Shown here: piece after piece, positions 33,666 through 46,100 of the stretch
Layout of the letters: each line of letters begins with the position of its first letter
Position numbering within the stretch: position 1 is the stretch's first letter
From: Atrina japonica
Lineage: Eukaryota; Mollusca; Bivalvia; Pterioida; Pinnidae
DNA length: 64,000 bases
Assembly: GCA_030159075.1 (NCBI GenBank)
Contig: BROG01000003.1
Location: forward strand, 4,170,001 to 4,234,000
Direction of reading: 5' to 3'
Notes under the pieces: generated by a model
Databases searched by the model: none
Told to the model about the DNA's origin: nothing
The model's input: the letters and a program-made list of their open reading frames with translations, nothing else
Position numbers and translations under genes: made by a program

Positions 33666-34930
33666 AAAATCAGTAAAAAAAAAAAAAAAAAAAAGTATAA
33701 CCATGTAAAGCCACATAAAGTTTGTGGATGAAAAGGGGCTAGGATAAAACATGGCTGCCATGGCAAAATATAGAATAAATGAGTCATTAGATATTTTTGA
33801 TTTAATACAAGTATATCCACAATAATAAAAGCTGGAGAAAAACCATTACCTTTAAATGAGCAGCTTGCAAAACTCTACCAATATTTTTTTAGGTAGAGTA
33901 AAAGTGAAAGAAGCAAATATGTTCAGAATGCAAAGATCTACAAAAATATCAATAGGGCCTAAAACTGTCAGGTTGCCCCTTTAGGGAACTATTTTCCCTT
34001 TTAGTGGATTTCATATGTTTTTGACAGTTCTTTCCTATTATATTGAAAAGGATTATTTTGACAAATTACCTAAGTAAAGAGAAAATATAAAATTTTTGTC
34101 AAATATGAGACTTTTTTACTTCTTCTCAAGAACCAGTAGCTCATTTTATTCAAAGTTGACATGTATCATTCCTATGTGAGGCTGCATAAAGTTACTGAAA
34201 TGAAAAGGGGCTAGGACACCCATAGAGGCAACAGAAAGAGCCAAAAGGACCAAAACTTGGTATATCTTTAAAAATCTTCTTTTCATGAACCAGAAATTTT
34301 GTATACATGATTGTACAGTCAGTATCTACAAAGTTTGTGAATGAAAACGAAATCTGTCAATAAACGGTCCACCAGGGGGCACTTGAATAACATAGGGTAG
34401 GTGTATACAAATGGCTTAATAACTCAAAACTGATTGACTTTTGGTATACAAAGATATATGAGAAAGTTGTTGGGAATGATTTTTAGATCATTTTGACAAA
34501 ATTTCAAGTTCATGGGGTCAAGAGTCAAGGTCACAAACACCTGAGTAAACACAAAATATAAACTTTTTGTCAAATTTGAGAGTTATGACTTCTTCCCAAG
34601 AACAATGGACTTATTATAACCAAACTTGACAGGACATTTTTCTCAGGTGATTGTTAAGGCCCATTGGGCTTTTGTTATGTGTATTTTTATGTTTTATGAA
34701 TGGCTCAGGAAGACTTATTGGTTGCATATCTTGTCTGGATTTTGGCAGAAACTACCTTGATATAAAACTATAATATTTCATATGAAAAGGGGCTAGGGCT
34801 CCAAAAGGGGTATTTAAAAATCTTCTAAGCAAACAGAAAATTTAAGTTCCTTATCATCATTATGGCATTTTTACTTCCTCTGCAATGTGTACCAAATTTG
34901 CCAGATGAGCATCATAGGGCCCCTTGTTAA
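33666..34930 (+). other. Old dispersed-repeat region
   Basis: 'aaaaggggctagga' occurs at about 33731, 34203 and 34785, and 'gtcaagagtcaaggtcac' and 'aaggcccattgggcttttgtt' also occur. Such phrases are typical of dispersed DNA elements in bivalve genomes. A poly-A run is at 33675-33694. No ORF with family similarity. Confidence 0.5.
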
Positions 34931-35274
34931 TTTTATCTAGTCACAGGATCAAACAAACATCTACATTCAGTTCCCAGAAAGTTGTCATCCACATTCATAC
35001 AAAATCATGAAAACTAGTTCATACCCACTCACATACCTACTGTATACCGGCCTGTGTATATTCACCATTTTAAAAATGACAGAAAACATATTCATCCTGT
35101 CTTAAATTCACCCCGTATTGAATTCACCCTTATTCATCACAGTCTCATGGATGGCATGTATGTCTGTGCTTCAATTATTTAGCTTAAAAGTTTTTAACTT
35201 TCATTTTTAATTCACTGTCTTATCTAAGGGCGAAAATGGTGAAAATTAAACAGGAGCAAAAATTTCCAGGTACA

Positions 35275-35620
35275 CAGTAGACATGTATACAGTTGACATG
35301 TATACCGTAGACATGTATACTGTTGACATGTATACAGTAGACATGTATACAGTCAACATGTATACCATAGACATGTATACAGTTGACATGTATACCATAG
35401 AAATGTATACAGTTGACATGTATACAGTAGACATGTATACAGTCAACATGTATACCGTAGACATGTATACAGTAGACATGTATACAGTTGACATGTACAG
35501 TAGAAATGTATACTGTAGAAATGTATATAGTAGACATGTATACTGCCGACATGTATACTGCCGGCATGTATACAGTAGACATGTATATTGTAGATATGTA
35601 TACTGTAGACTTGTATGAAG
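35275..35620. repeat. 15-bp minisatellite with palindromic core, ~23 copies
   Basis: The unit ACATGTATACAGTAG (with TTG or CAA variants at the end) repeats across about 345 bp. ACATGT and TGTATACA are self-complementary, so both strands look alike and both carry long artefact ORFs (M-Y-T-V-D on plus, V-Y-M-S-T on minus). Confidence 0.95.
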
Positions 35621-35752
35621 TATGTCATGTATGAACTATGTCATGTAATAAGTTGTATAAAACAGAAATAATTATAAAATATATACTTTATTCAGGAAAC
35701 ATTATAAAGTTTGTCAACAACATAATTATGAATATTTACATGATAACTAGAA

Positions 35753-35755
<3 letters not shown>

Positions 35756-35808
<53 letters not shown>
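35756..35808. repeat. (TA)n microsatellite
   Basis: A perfect TA run of about 26 units. Confidence 0.97.
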
Positions 35809-36314
35809 TGAACTGATACCATCTTGCTCTGTACCGGCAGAGTATTAGTGATGGAGTCTTCTGAACCAACACTTCTAAAATTCTTGTTGAATATGTGAAC
35901 ACACAAACATACACCAAATAAAACTAAAAACATGCTTTGAATATAATGGAGATGTCCCTCTCACATTCATTTTACTGATTGACAAATATTAATTGTTTGA
36001 TTTTGATTGCTAGATAAATCTCTGCTCTGTGGTCAAAATATCCGATTGAACAATAGATCATTTCCACATACATATACACATGTATATTGTTTCAATAGAG
36101 TTTAGTCTTGAGCAAACCCTAAATGTAAAGTGTTTATAAGTTTCTAGAACAAAAAACATGTTACATAAGAGGTTACGCCATAAGATGTTTTATATATGAT
36201 ATAGATAAATAATAATAACAAAATATTACACATTTCTTTTTACAAAAATGTGAAAAATTGTCTTGCCAGCAAGTCAATTATCTTTAGCATGTATGATATG
36301 GCATGGATTATATA

Positions 36315-36494
36315 TACAGTAAAACCTGTCTATAGGGACCATCCAAGGGACCATCCAATATTGACCTTTATGCATGTGACCCTTATACCCACGTTCAATA
36401 TATTTGAAGTATACAGTCAAGGAACTTGAAAAAACTGGCCTTAATGAACAGGTAATCCTTATATACAGGTGGTCGCTATAGCAGGTTTTACTGT
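36315..36494 (+). mobile_element. TACAGT-ended MITE, family X1
   Basis: Ends TACAGTAAAACCTGTCTATA and GCAGGTTTTACTGT; the inside follows the copy at 19013-19200. AT-rich microsatellite sequence flanks it on the right. Confidence 0.8.
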
Positions 36495-36994
36495 GTATAT
36501 ATATATATACGATATATTTTAAAACTGAGATATTAACTGAAGCTAAATGTATACGATACATATAAAACTGAGATATTAACTGAAGCTAGGTACATGCACT
36601 GGGTATGTACTCTATCAGTAATTGTATTTCATCAAATCATGAATTTCCCAAGATCATAAATCAATTATTTGTCATTGAAGGAAAGTCCATTCAGAGTTCA
36701 CCGACTTATACAGCTAATTACATGATGGCACATATAGATAAAGGCCTTGCACCAATAGTAGCCTACCCATGTATTGTTTTAAACACAACTGTATGTTATT
36801 CCCGTGTTTTACATCAAACTCAAGACTTCTTCAGTTATAACATTTTTGTAAAAATCAGAGAATCTCTTAAAACTTTAGTAGGCTTCCTAAAGTTTCATTT
36901 TTTACAGGGGGGATGCATTGTAATTAAATTTTTATCCCAATAGCCATGAACATAGACTGTGCTGAGCTGCCATTGTAGCTATCATATCCTCAAC

Positions 36995-37335
36995 AAAAAT
37001 ACAAATATGTACACATAAGAGTAATGGGGAAAAAATGTGTGTAAACTTACAAAACACCAGTATTGTCAACACAATACAAATATGTACACATAAGAGTAAT
37101 TGGGAAAAATGTGTGTAAACTTACAGTACACCAGTATTGTCAACACCATACAAATATGTACAAATAAGAGTAATGGAGGAAAATGTGTGTAAACTTACAA
37201 TACACCAGTATTGTTAAAACAATACAAATATGTACACATAAGAAACTTAGAATAAACTGTATGTGTGAACTTACAGTGCACAACCTTTGTCAATAAAAAT
37301 ATGTCTGTATATAAGAAACTTAGGATAAAATGTGT
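36995..37335 (+). repeat. 75-bp tandem repeat, ~4.3 copies
   Basis: TATGTACACATAAGAGTAAT recurs with a 75-bp period (37006, 37081, then about 37156) together with 'tgtgtgtaaacttaca' and 'caccagtattgt'. The last copy is more diverged. Confidence 0.9.
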
Positions 37336-37699
37336 ACAGCTTTATTTACACATGGATGCATTATATATCTCAAAGTCAATAAGAAAAAAAAGAAGAAAAT
37401 AACTACAACTCCATTTGGGACCATCACGTGATAAGTCTGAAATTGATAGGATAATAACAATGTTCCCTACAAAAATAAATCTCATTCAAATCATGAAATC
37501 ACATATATTGAAGTGTTAGGTAAGATAAACAGATTTCATCTGAAAAAAAACACCAAAAAAAAACCACAAAACAAAAAACAACAAATAGTGTCACACATTA
37601 ATGGAAATAATCGACAGTTTTAACCCAACATAGAATTAATATAGATGTGAAAATTGAGAACTTAATTTATTTTATCAATGGATATCAGAGGATAATTCA

Positions 37700-38670
37700 A
37701 CACATCTATGAGAACTTTGTCAGCATTGTTATTTCATAAGACACCAATAAGAACTTTATTAGTTCATGTGACACTAGTGAGAACTGTTATTTCATGAGAT
37801 ACCAGTGAGAATGTTATTTCACAAGACACTAGTGAGAACTTTATTTCATGACTCTAATGTGAATGTTATTCTGTAAGACACCAGTGAGAATTTTGTTATC
37901 TCAGGAAACACTAGTGAGAACTTTGTTATTTCATGAGACACTATTGAAAATTGTTATTTCACAAGACACTAGTAAGAACTTTGTTATTTTATGAGGCCCA
38001 AGTGAGAACTAAGTCATTTCATGGGACACCAGTAAGATTTTTATTTCATGAAACACTAGTGAGAACTTTGTTATTTCAAGAGACTCCAGTGAGGATTTTA
38101 TTCATGAGACACTAGTTAGAACTTTGTTATTTCATGAGACTCCAGTGAGGATTTTGTTCATGAGACACTAGTGAGAACTTTGTTATTTCATGAGACTCCA
38201 GTGAGGATTTTGTTCCTGAGACACTTGTGAGAATTCTATTTCATGAGACACTAGTGAAAATGTTATCTCATGGGACACTAGTGAGGACATTATCTCATGA
38301 GACACTAGTGAAAATGTTATCTCATGGGACACTAGTGAGGACATTATCTCATGAGACACTAGTGAAAATGTTATCTCATGGGACACTAGTGAGGACATTA
38401 TCTCATGAGACACTAGTGATGTTTTGTTTTCTCATGAGACACTAGTGAGAACTTTATCTCATGAGACACTAATGATAACTTTGAGTTTGATATTACATCA
38501 GATACTATGGATAACTTTGTTATTACATGAGACACTACTGAAAAATCTGTCATTTCATTAGACACTATTGAAAACTTTGATATTACATGATACACTATTG
38601 ATGACTGTTATTTCATGAGACACCAGTGAGGACATTGTCATTACATGACACACCAGTGAGAATTTTTCGT
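37700..38670. repeat. ~28-bp minisatellite with a 54-bp higher-order block
   Basis: Units of the type 'tgagacactagtgagaact..ttatttca' repeat about 34 times with many changes. Between 38235 and 38420 two alternating variants form a regular 54-bp higher-order unit repeated about 3.5 times. Most units contain CACTAGTG, a palindrome. ORFs on both strands here (S-H-E-I, H-E-T-L) are artefacts. Confidence 0.92.
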
Positions 38671-39174
38671 TCATCTCTAAATAGTTATTAATACTCTGAA
38701 TCACTGTAATATGACACACTATTATCCTGTTGGATAATCATGATACTAGCCCACATCCCAACAAATACACTATAGTGTCATAGTAAGCAATTATTTGATC
38801 TGCAATTAGCAAACAATTATGACATTCTATTACATGTACGTTCTGTAGAAGAACACTTCTAAGTCCAACTCTACTTATCAAGAGTTTGCATGGTGGTCAA
38901 GTTTGCAAAATTCTGCTTATTACATACTTCACAAAGAATGCCTCCATGTGAACATTTCCTTGTATAAGATGGCACTGATCAGGGTATGAGACAGCAGTAT
39001 AAGAGAGCAAATTAAATAATGAATATCCATCTTCTGATAACGCCAGCATCAATTTTCAAAAGAGATTCTTAAAATGATCAAGTGGAGCATATAAAATGTA
39101 TAATAGACCATTAAACCTTCTGGGCTCCTGAACAATATTTCATGGATCTGTGAATTTGTACATACATGTAGGCC

Positions 39175-39480
39175 TAACTGTGCAGATCATGAAATATTCT
39201 GGGATCACCAAAAAATGATCCTATGGATCTGTAAAATCCATTCATATTTGATGTGTGGCTCATGGAAGATTTTGGGATCTGAAACAAAATATCACGGATT
39301 TGTAAAATCCACTCATAATTATAGTATGGATCATGAAACATTTTGGTATCATGGATAAGAATCATGGATATGTGAAATCGACTCATATTTAAAGTACAGA
39401 TCATGAAACATTCATGAAATAATTCAGGAAAAAATATGGATTTGTGATATCCACTCGCATGCTTACAGTGTGGACCATGA
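39175..39480. repeat. ~70-bp degenerate tandem repeat, ~4 copies
   Basis: 'gatcatgaaa.att.tggtatca', 'atggat.tgtaaaatccactcat' repeat in order with substitutions. Noncoding. Confidence 0.8.
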
Positions 39481-39902
39481 CAAATCTTGAAACAACCTTG
39501 GATTTAAAGCTATGAAGCAAATCATTTCAGGCATCAATACAGTAATGATTATAAAAGTGAAACTGCCTATAGACTGAAAAACAGTGGTATGGCTAGCAAA
39601 TGAAATGAGGAAAATATGTGAGTTAAGACCTCTGAATTTTGTCCTAGATATTTGAAAAACCTCAAAATTCAAACAATTATAAATCCTGAGTAGAAAATAC
39701 TAAATATACATATAGACACCAGTTACATACAGTGAAAATTTTAAATACAAAATATTGCATAACAAATTCTGCTTCTTTAATCCGTGTGTAGGGAAAGTGT
39801 ATAAATATTTGGTATACAAAAAATATTTTCGCAATATATAAATGGAAATAATTCAGCACTTATTTAAGCTTCAGTAGATTATTTAAAAGTCAGTTATATC
39901 TA

Positions 39903-39912
39903 TTTATTTATT
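39903..39912 (-). promoter_or_regulatory. Likely polyadenylation signals of the DOMON-SEA gene
   Basis: Two overlapping AATAAA hexamers on the minus strand lie about 50 nt after the stop codon at 39960-39962. Confidence 0.55.
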
Positions 39913-39959
39913 TCTTTTGGTTAAAATTGATTAGTATATCATCGCTGGGTATAATGATT

Positions 39960-40127
39960 TCACGGTTGTTTCTTCATTTGGTCGTTTTCATCTTTAAACG
40001 TCTGTACATTGTAGGCAGTCTGAGGTCCATGATAATAAGCTGGATTGTTGTACTCCTGTCGTTTGGACCATTCTTGATACGTCAGTACTGATGGCTGCTT
40101 CGAATTATCAGTAAATTTTGTGTATTC
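39960..40127 (-). CDS. DOMON-SEA gene, last exon: cytoplasmic tail
   Basis: After ATTTCAG the exon encodes 55 residues and TGA. EYTKF is a YxxPhi-type endocytic motif, NPAYY contains an NPxY motif and YNVQ follows. The tail is hydrophilic and ends DQMKKQP. These motifs suggest adaptor binding or phosphotyrosine signalling; this is inference from short motifs. Confidence 0.88.
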   Translation of the reverse strand, partial: EYTKFTDNSKQPSVLTYQEWSKRQEYNNPAYYHGPQTAYNVQTFKDENDQMKKQP

Positions 40128-43100
40128 CTGAAATACATAATAGGTAAATGGGAAAATATATTGATTAATGAAAATTGATTCAAAGTGCATGCAGAAATAT
40201 TGTGTTGACAACAGAATGTCATTACAAAAAAATAAAAACTGTTTATCTTATTAAACTTCGAAATTGGAGGCTTAGACTGACTATTGTTTATAAACTTTTA
40301 TCCCCTATAGGCCAAAAAAAAAGTTGTTTGACTAAGACCAATCCATCTCAAAAAGAAATCAACCCAATCTTTTTTACTGAAGTATTACTTATCCTTTGAC
40401 AAATCTGAAATTTTGCCTAATGATCTGTTTTGATTATATCAAATATTTGTGGCCAAATGCATCAGTAGAGCACGTACAGCAAAGTCAAACTTTAACTGGT
40501 CTGTTCCTTGACTATAAGCCCTTGAAATATTGTATAAAAATACAGAATAGATACAGTAAAACTTGCTATAGTGGCCACCTCTATATAAAGATAACCTGTT
40601 TATAAGGGCCAGTTTTTTCAAGTCCCTTGACTGCATACTTCAACTAAATTGAACCTGTGTATAAGGGTCACCTGCACACAAGGTGGCCCCTGTATACAGG
40701 TTTCACTGTATATACAAAAAAAAAAAAAAATACTGAGACTTTTTCTATTTATCTAAAATTCTAAATATTTTGTTTGTATCATGCAATCAGTTTGTACATG
40801 AATACACTGTGATTTGTGTGTGGTCAGGAATTCAATTTCATGGCGTAATTAACTCATTCACCCCTAAAGACACATTTAGACTGGCCTAAATCATTTGTTT
40901 ATAGAAAAGTTCATTGTTTCTCAGGGGCTGATGAGTTAACTGAGAATAATGTCTGTCCTTAACACAGACTTTTAAACTAGGAAATAAATTACCAACCCAA
41001 CAACACCACACCCCACCCAAGCTTTGAAAAGGCAAGATTATGTGTTATTGCATAAAAATACCACAAAATAAAGTAAAGTGAGAATACAGATCAATGTGAC
41101 TATAGCAATACTAATTATATATATACCTATACCAATTAATGTTAACTGTCAAGAAGTTCAGAGGTCAATGTATGAATATAGTAAATATTGGAGGAACATG
41201 GACCTCTGAGAAATCCACCTGGCCGTTAGACAGGTGTATGGCTGTCACAAGGCTGATGTGAACTAGACTTTAGAGAATGTTTAATTTTTAATATTTTCAT
41301 GCTGCAAAAAGAAAACAGAGAACCGTAACTTTAGTCCTTTAAGCAAACATGTCACAGAACTTGTTAAATGTGAATGTTAGTACATGCAGATTATATAGGA
41401 AGTTAGTGTACCTCTGATATATATAGAAGCTACTACAGGTAAGTCAAAGATGAGAAACTACCCCACTGCCATCAACCAGATCCAAATATACCTCCGATGA
41501 ACTGTTCTTTAGACGCCTTTGTCGAATGCAGTTACTTATTCCCATGATAATAACAAGAAGAAAGAAAGCTCCCGCCACAACAATGATGATTTTTAATCCC
41601 AACGGTATCTCTTCATCATCCGAGTCAGTCGGAAGCGTAGTTGTTTTGGCTGCAGTAGTTGGAGCTGAAGTGGTACTAGACTCAGCTGTGTCTGAAATAA
41701 ACAAAATTTAACAATTTCATCATTTAGCATTCAACCTAAGTGAACAACTTTATCAACCACCATTATAACTGAACATTAAATGAAACAAAGCAAAACAAAA
41801 AGACATTTGGTCTAACATATGTCTTGAATGAACAAACTTTCAACACTGTCAATAATCAATATACAGTAAAATCTGTCTTCAAATACAACTGTCAAAAAAG
41901 ACGACCTGTTACATTTAGAATTACCATCTCAGGGCTATAGATAATTATATAATTATGACCTCTCCCTATCTTAAGAGACGACCTGTCTTGATGGACCACA
42001 TTTAGAATTACCATCTCAGGGCTATAGATAATTATATAATTATGACCTCTCCCTATCTTAAGAGACGACCTGTCTTGATGGATCACATTTAGAATAACCA
42101 TCTCAGGGCTATAGATAATTATATAATTATGACCTCTCCCTATCTTAAGAGACGACCTGTCTTGGTGGACCACATTTAGAATTACCATCTCAGGGTTATA
42201 CATAATTATATAATTATGACCTCTCCCTATCTTAAGAGACGACCTGTCTAAATGGACCACATGTAGAATTACCATCTCAGGGTTATACATAATTATATAA
42301 TTATGACCTCTCCCTATCTTAAGAGACGACCCGTCTAAATGGACCACATGTAGAATTACCATCTCAGGGTTATAGATTATTATATAATTATGACCTCTCC
42401 CTATCTTAAGAGACGACCTGTCTAAATGGACCACATGTAGAATTACCATCTCAGGGTTATAGATTATTATATAATTATGACCTCTCCCTATCTTAAGAGA
42501 CGACCTGTCTAAATGGACCACATGTAGAATTACCATCTCAGGGTTATACATATTATATAATTAGACCTCTCCCTATCTTAAGAGACGACCTGTCTAAATG
42601 GACCACATGTAGAATTACCATCTCAGGGTTTACATAACATATAATTATGACCTCTCCCTATATAAGAGAACCTGTCTTGATGGACCACATGTAGAATTAC
42701 CATCTCAGGGTTTACCTATAATTAATAATTATGACCTCTCCCTATCTTAAGAGACAACCTGGACCACATGTAGAATTACCATCTCAGGGTTATACATAAT
42801 TATATAATTATGACCTCTCCCTATCTTAAGAGACGACCTGTCTAAATGGACCACATGTAGAATTACCACCTCAGGGTTATACATAATTATATAATTATGA
42901 CCTCTCCCTATCTTAAGAGACGACCTGTCTAAATGGACCACATGTAGAATTACCATCTCAGGGTTATAGATTATTATATAATTATGACCTCTCCCTATCT
43001 TAAGAGACGACCTGTCTAAATGGACCACATGTAGAATTACCATCTCAGGGTTATACATAATTATATAATTATGACCTCTCCCTATCTTAAGAGACGACCT

Positions 43101-46100
43101 GTCTAAATGGACCACATGTAGAATTACCATCTCAGGGTTATACATAATTATATAATTATGACCTCTCCCTATCTTAAGAGACGACCTGAAATGGTCCAAA
43201 TGTAGAATTACCATCTCAGGGTTATACATAATTATATAATTATGACCTCTCCCTATCTTAAGAGACGACCTGTCTAAATGGGTTACCATCTCAGGGTTAT
43301 TAATTATATAATTATGACCTCTCCCTATCTTTAAGAGACGACCTGTCTAAATGGACCACATGTAGAATTACCATCTCAGGGTTATACATAATTATATAAT
43401 ATGACCTCTCCCTATCTTAAGAGACGACCTGTCCCTGATGGACCACATGTAGAATGACCATCTCAGGGTTATACATAAATATAATTATGACCTCTCCCTA
43501 TCTTAAGAGACGACCTGTCTAAATGGACCACATGTAGAATTACCATCTCAGGGTTATACATAATTATATAATTATGACCTCTCCCTATCTTAAGAGATGA
43601 CCTGTCTAAATGGACCACATGTAGAATTACCATCTCAGGGTTATACATGTAGAATTATGACCTCTCCCTATCTTAAGAGACGACCTGTCTAAATGGACCA
43701 CATGTAGAATTACATCTCAGGGTTATACATAATTATATAATTATGACCTCTCCCTATCTTAAGAGACGACCTGTCTAAATGGACCACATGTAGAATTACC
43801 ATCTCAGGGTTATACATAATTATATAATTATGACCTCTCCCTATCTTAAGAGACGACCTGTCTAAATGGACCACATGTAGAATTACCATCTCAGGGTTAT
43901 ACATAATTATATAATTATGACCTCTCCCTATCTTAAGAGACGACCTGTCTAAATGGACCACATGTAGAATTACCATCTCAGGGTTATACATAATTATATA
44001 ATTATGACCTCTCCCTATCTTAAGAGACGACCTGTCTAAATGGACACATGTAGAATTACCATCTCAGGGTTATAGATTATTATATAATTATGACCACATC
44101 TTAAGAGACGACCTGTCTAAATGGACCACATGTAGAATTACCATCTCAGGGTTATACATAATTATATAATTATGACCTCTTCTTATCTTGAGAGACCACC
44201 TGTCTTTTTGGACCAATTTCAGAATTAAGTGTTAGAAAATTATCTAATCAAGACACTTTTGAGGTCAAGGTCAAGAATGGGTTTACAAGACTCCACCCTG
44301 CCAGGTTATTTGGATTTTACTATAGTTACTGTCAAATTTGCATTAACGGCTGCCTCTGTATAAAGGGCACCTGCCAATAAAGGTCATTTAAAAATAACCT
44401 TGATTAACTTTTTGATAATTAATAAACCTCTTTATAAAAGCCACCTAACTATAATGGCCCCTTGAGTGGACACATTAAATTTGAGTGTTTTATAATGAGC
44501 AAAACTAACATTAAAAAAATTGGGGGATTTACCCCAACTCTATAATATAAAATTATATGCATGTTTATTTGGGTGTAAAACTCACACTGAGATGGCTCTC
44601 CTACAGAAACACTTTGAGTATCCAAACTGTAGCCTGCTAGACTTCCAGTGTTTGCGATTTGCTGTACAGTCTGTGTTACGGCTGATTTGACAGTGGAACC
44701 GTCTGCATGTGTAACAATTACTGCAAATTCCACATCAATACTGCCTGACCTAAAACAAAATAAACAAGCATTCTGAGAGTACAGTAAAACCTGCTTTAAT
44801 GACCACCTGTGTATAAAGACCACCTGGTCACAAAGACTGTTTTTTGTTGTCCCCAATAGTACCATTTGTGTACAAATCAACTTCTATATAAAGACCACCT
44901 CCCTATAAAGACTGGTTTTGTGCTGTCCCTATAAAGGTGGTTTTTATATACAAGTTCCCTGTATCAAGAAATGTACCATTTACCATAAAAACCATACAAT
45001 ATAACGTTATAATATGACTAACTCACATTCAAATATGAATATTGATCTTGTATTTGCAACACCAAGGGTCCACTTGTAAGTAACCGTGACCTATGACCTA
45101 GCAATTGTAATTTTGTAATTATCAATATACAGTAGAACTTCAATGAGTCGAACTTCAATGAGTCAAATTTCTTGATGTTTCAATCTATTCATTAAGTCCA
45201 GAATAATTTTGTTATTTAACGCTACTTATAAACATTCTATAATTTGAACTTCTATGAGTCGAATTTTTCAATGTTTCGAATAAATATTTGGGCCCATTTC
45301 TATAAAAACAATGAAAGTTCCTACAAAGTCAAAATTTGCATGTGTATGAAATCAGCCCATAATAATTTTTCTCCTTCTCATAAACACTAAATGTTTTTAT
45401 TTCACAAAAATTTAGTTAAATTTAACATTAATTATTAATCATAATGACTGTATATGTCTTAAATGGTTTCAAAGCAGTCATATAAACTTTATAGAACCTG
45501 TGAAACTAAAAACGTATGGTTCTCAGTTACCATCCATAAGTCGAAGTCTCGATGTTTCGAACTTTTCCAGGTGGTCCCTTGAACTTCGAGTCATCGAATA
45601 TCTACTGTATATACAAATTATCAAATCATCTTCCAATTTTAAAATGCCAACATTATATAATTCTGTAAACAGGAAGGAATAAGATTTCAAACTGAGTCGT
45701 ATAATTTTATTTATAAAAGTAATATTTTTCATTTTCAACATTCTTCTGAAACCTTTCATTCTCTAGCCAGCTGAATATTATCACTCGATGTGGTCTTGTG
45801 ATTTTAAACTGAGTCGTATATATTTTTTAAAAAAAGTAATGTTTTCCATTGTCAACATTCTTGTAGAACATTTCATTCTCTATAGCCAGCTGAATATTAT
45901 CATTTGATACGTTGTAGTGGTAGCACATTTTTCCATCCCAATACTATGTTGTACTTAAGACAATAAAAAAAAAGGTAATGACGGTTCCTTGACCATGCTC
46001 TGACAGAATGAGATGTTACAGGTCATTCAGATGAGTTTTAAAACTGAAATTGAGAAACTCAAATCTACATCCCCATGAAGTAAGATATTCCTGAGAATAT

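Larger units (their letters stand above)
40128..41491 (-). other. Intron before last exon
   Basis: It holds an inverted copy of MITE family X1 (40552-40710) and a good family S copy with TTAA at both ends (40849-40939). If the donor at 41491 is not used, translation continues 15 codons into the intron and stops at 41444, giving an alternative short tail. Confidence 0.65.

Noticed and set aside
35220..35628. ORFs of 61-120 codons on both strands with Y-T-V-D-M or V-Y-M-S-T repeats
   Set aside because: They are the 15-bp array read in frame; no start context, splice sites or homology.
38183..38595. ORFs with S-H-E-I / H-E-T-L repeats
   Set aside because: They are the 54-bp higher-order repeat read in frame.
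41892..43991. Three minus-strand ORFs of 93-219 codons with a repeated [11 protein letters not shown] motif
   Set aside because: They are translations of the 87-bp intronic minisatellite, whose period is a multiple of three. There are no splice-consistent boundaries, and single-base deletions in some units break the frame.
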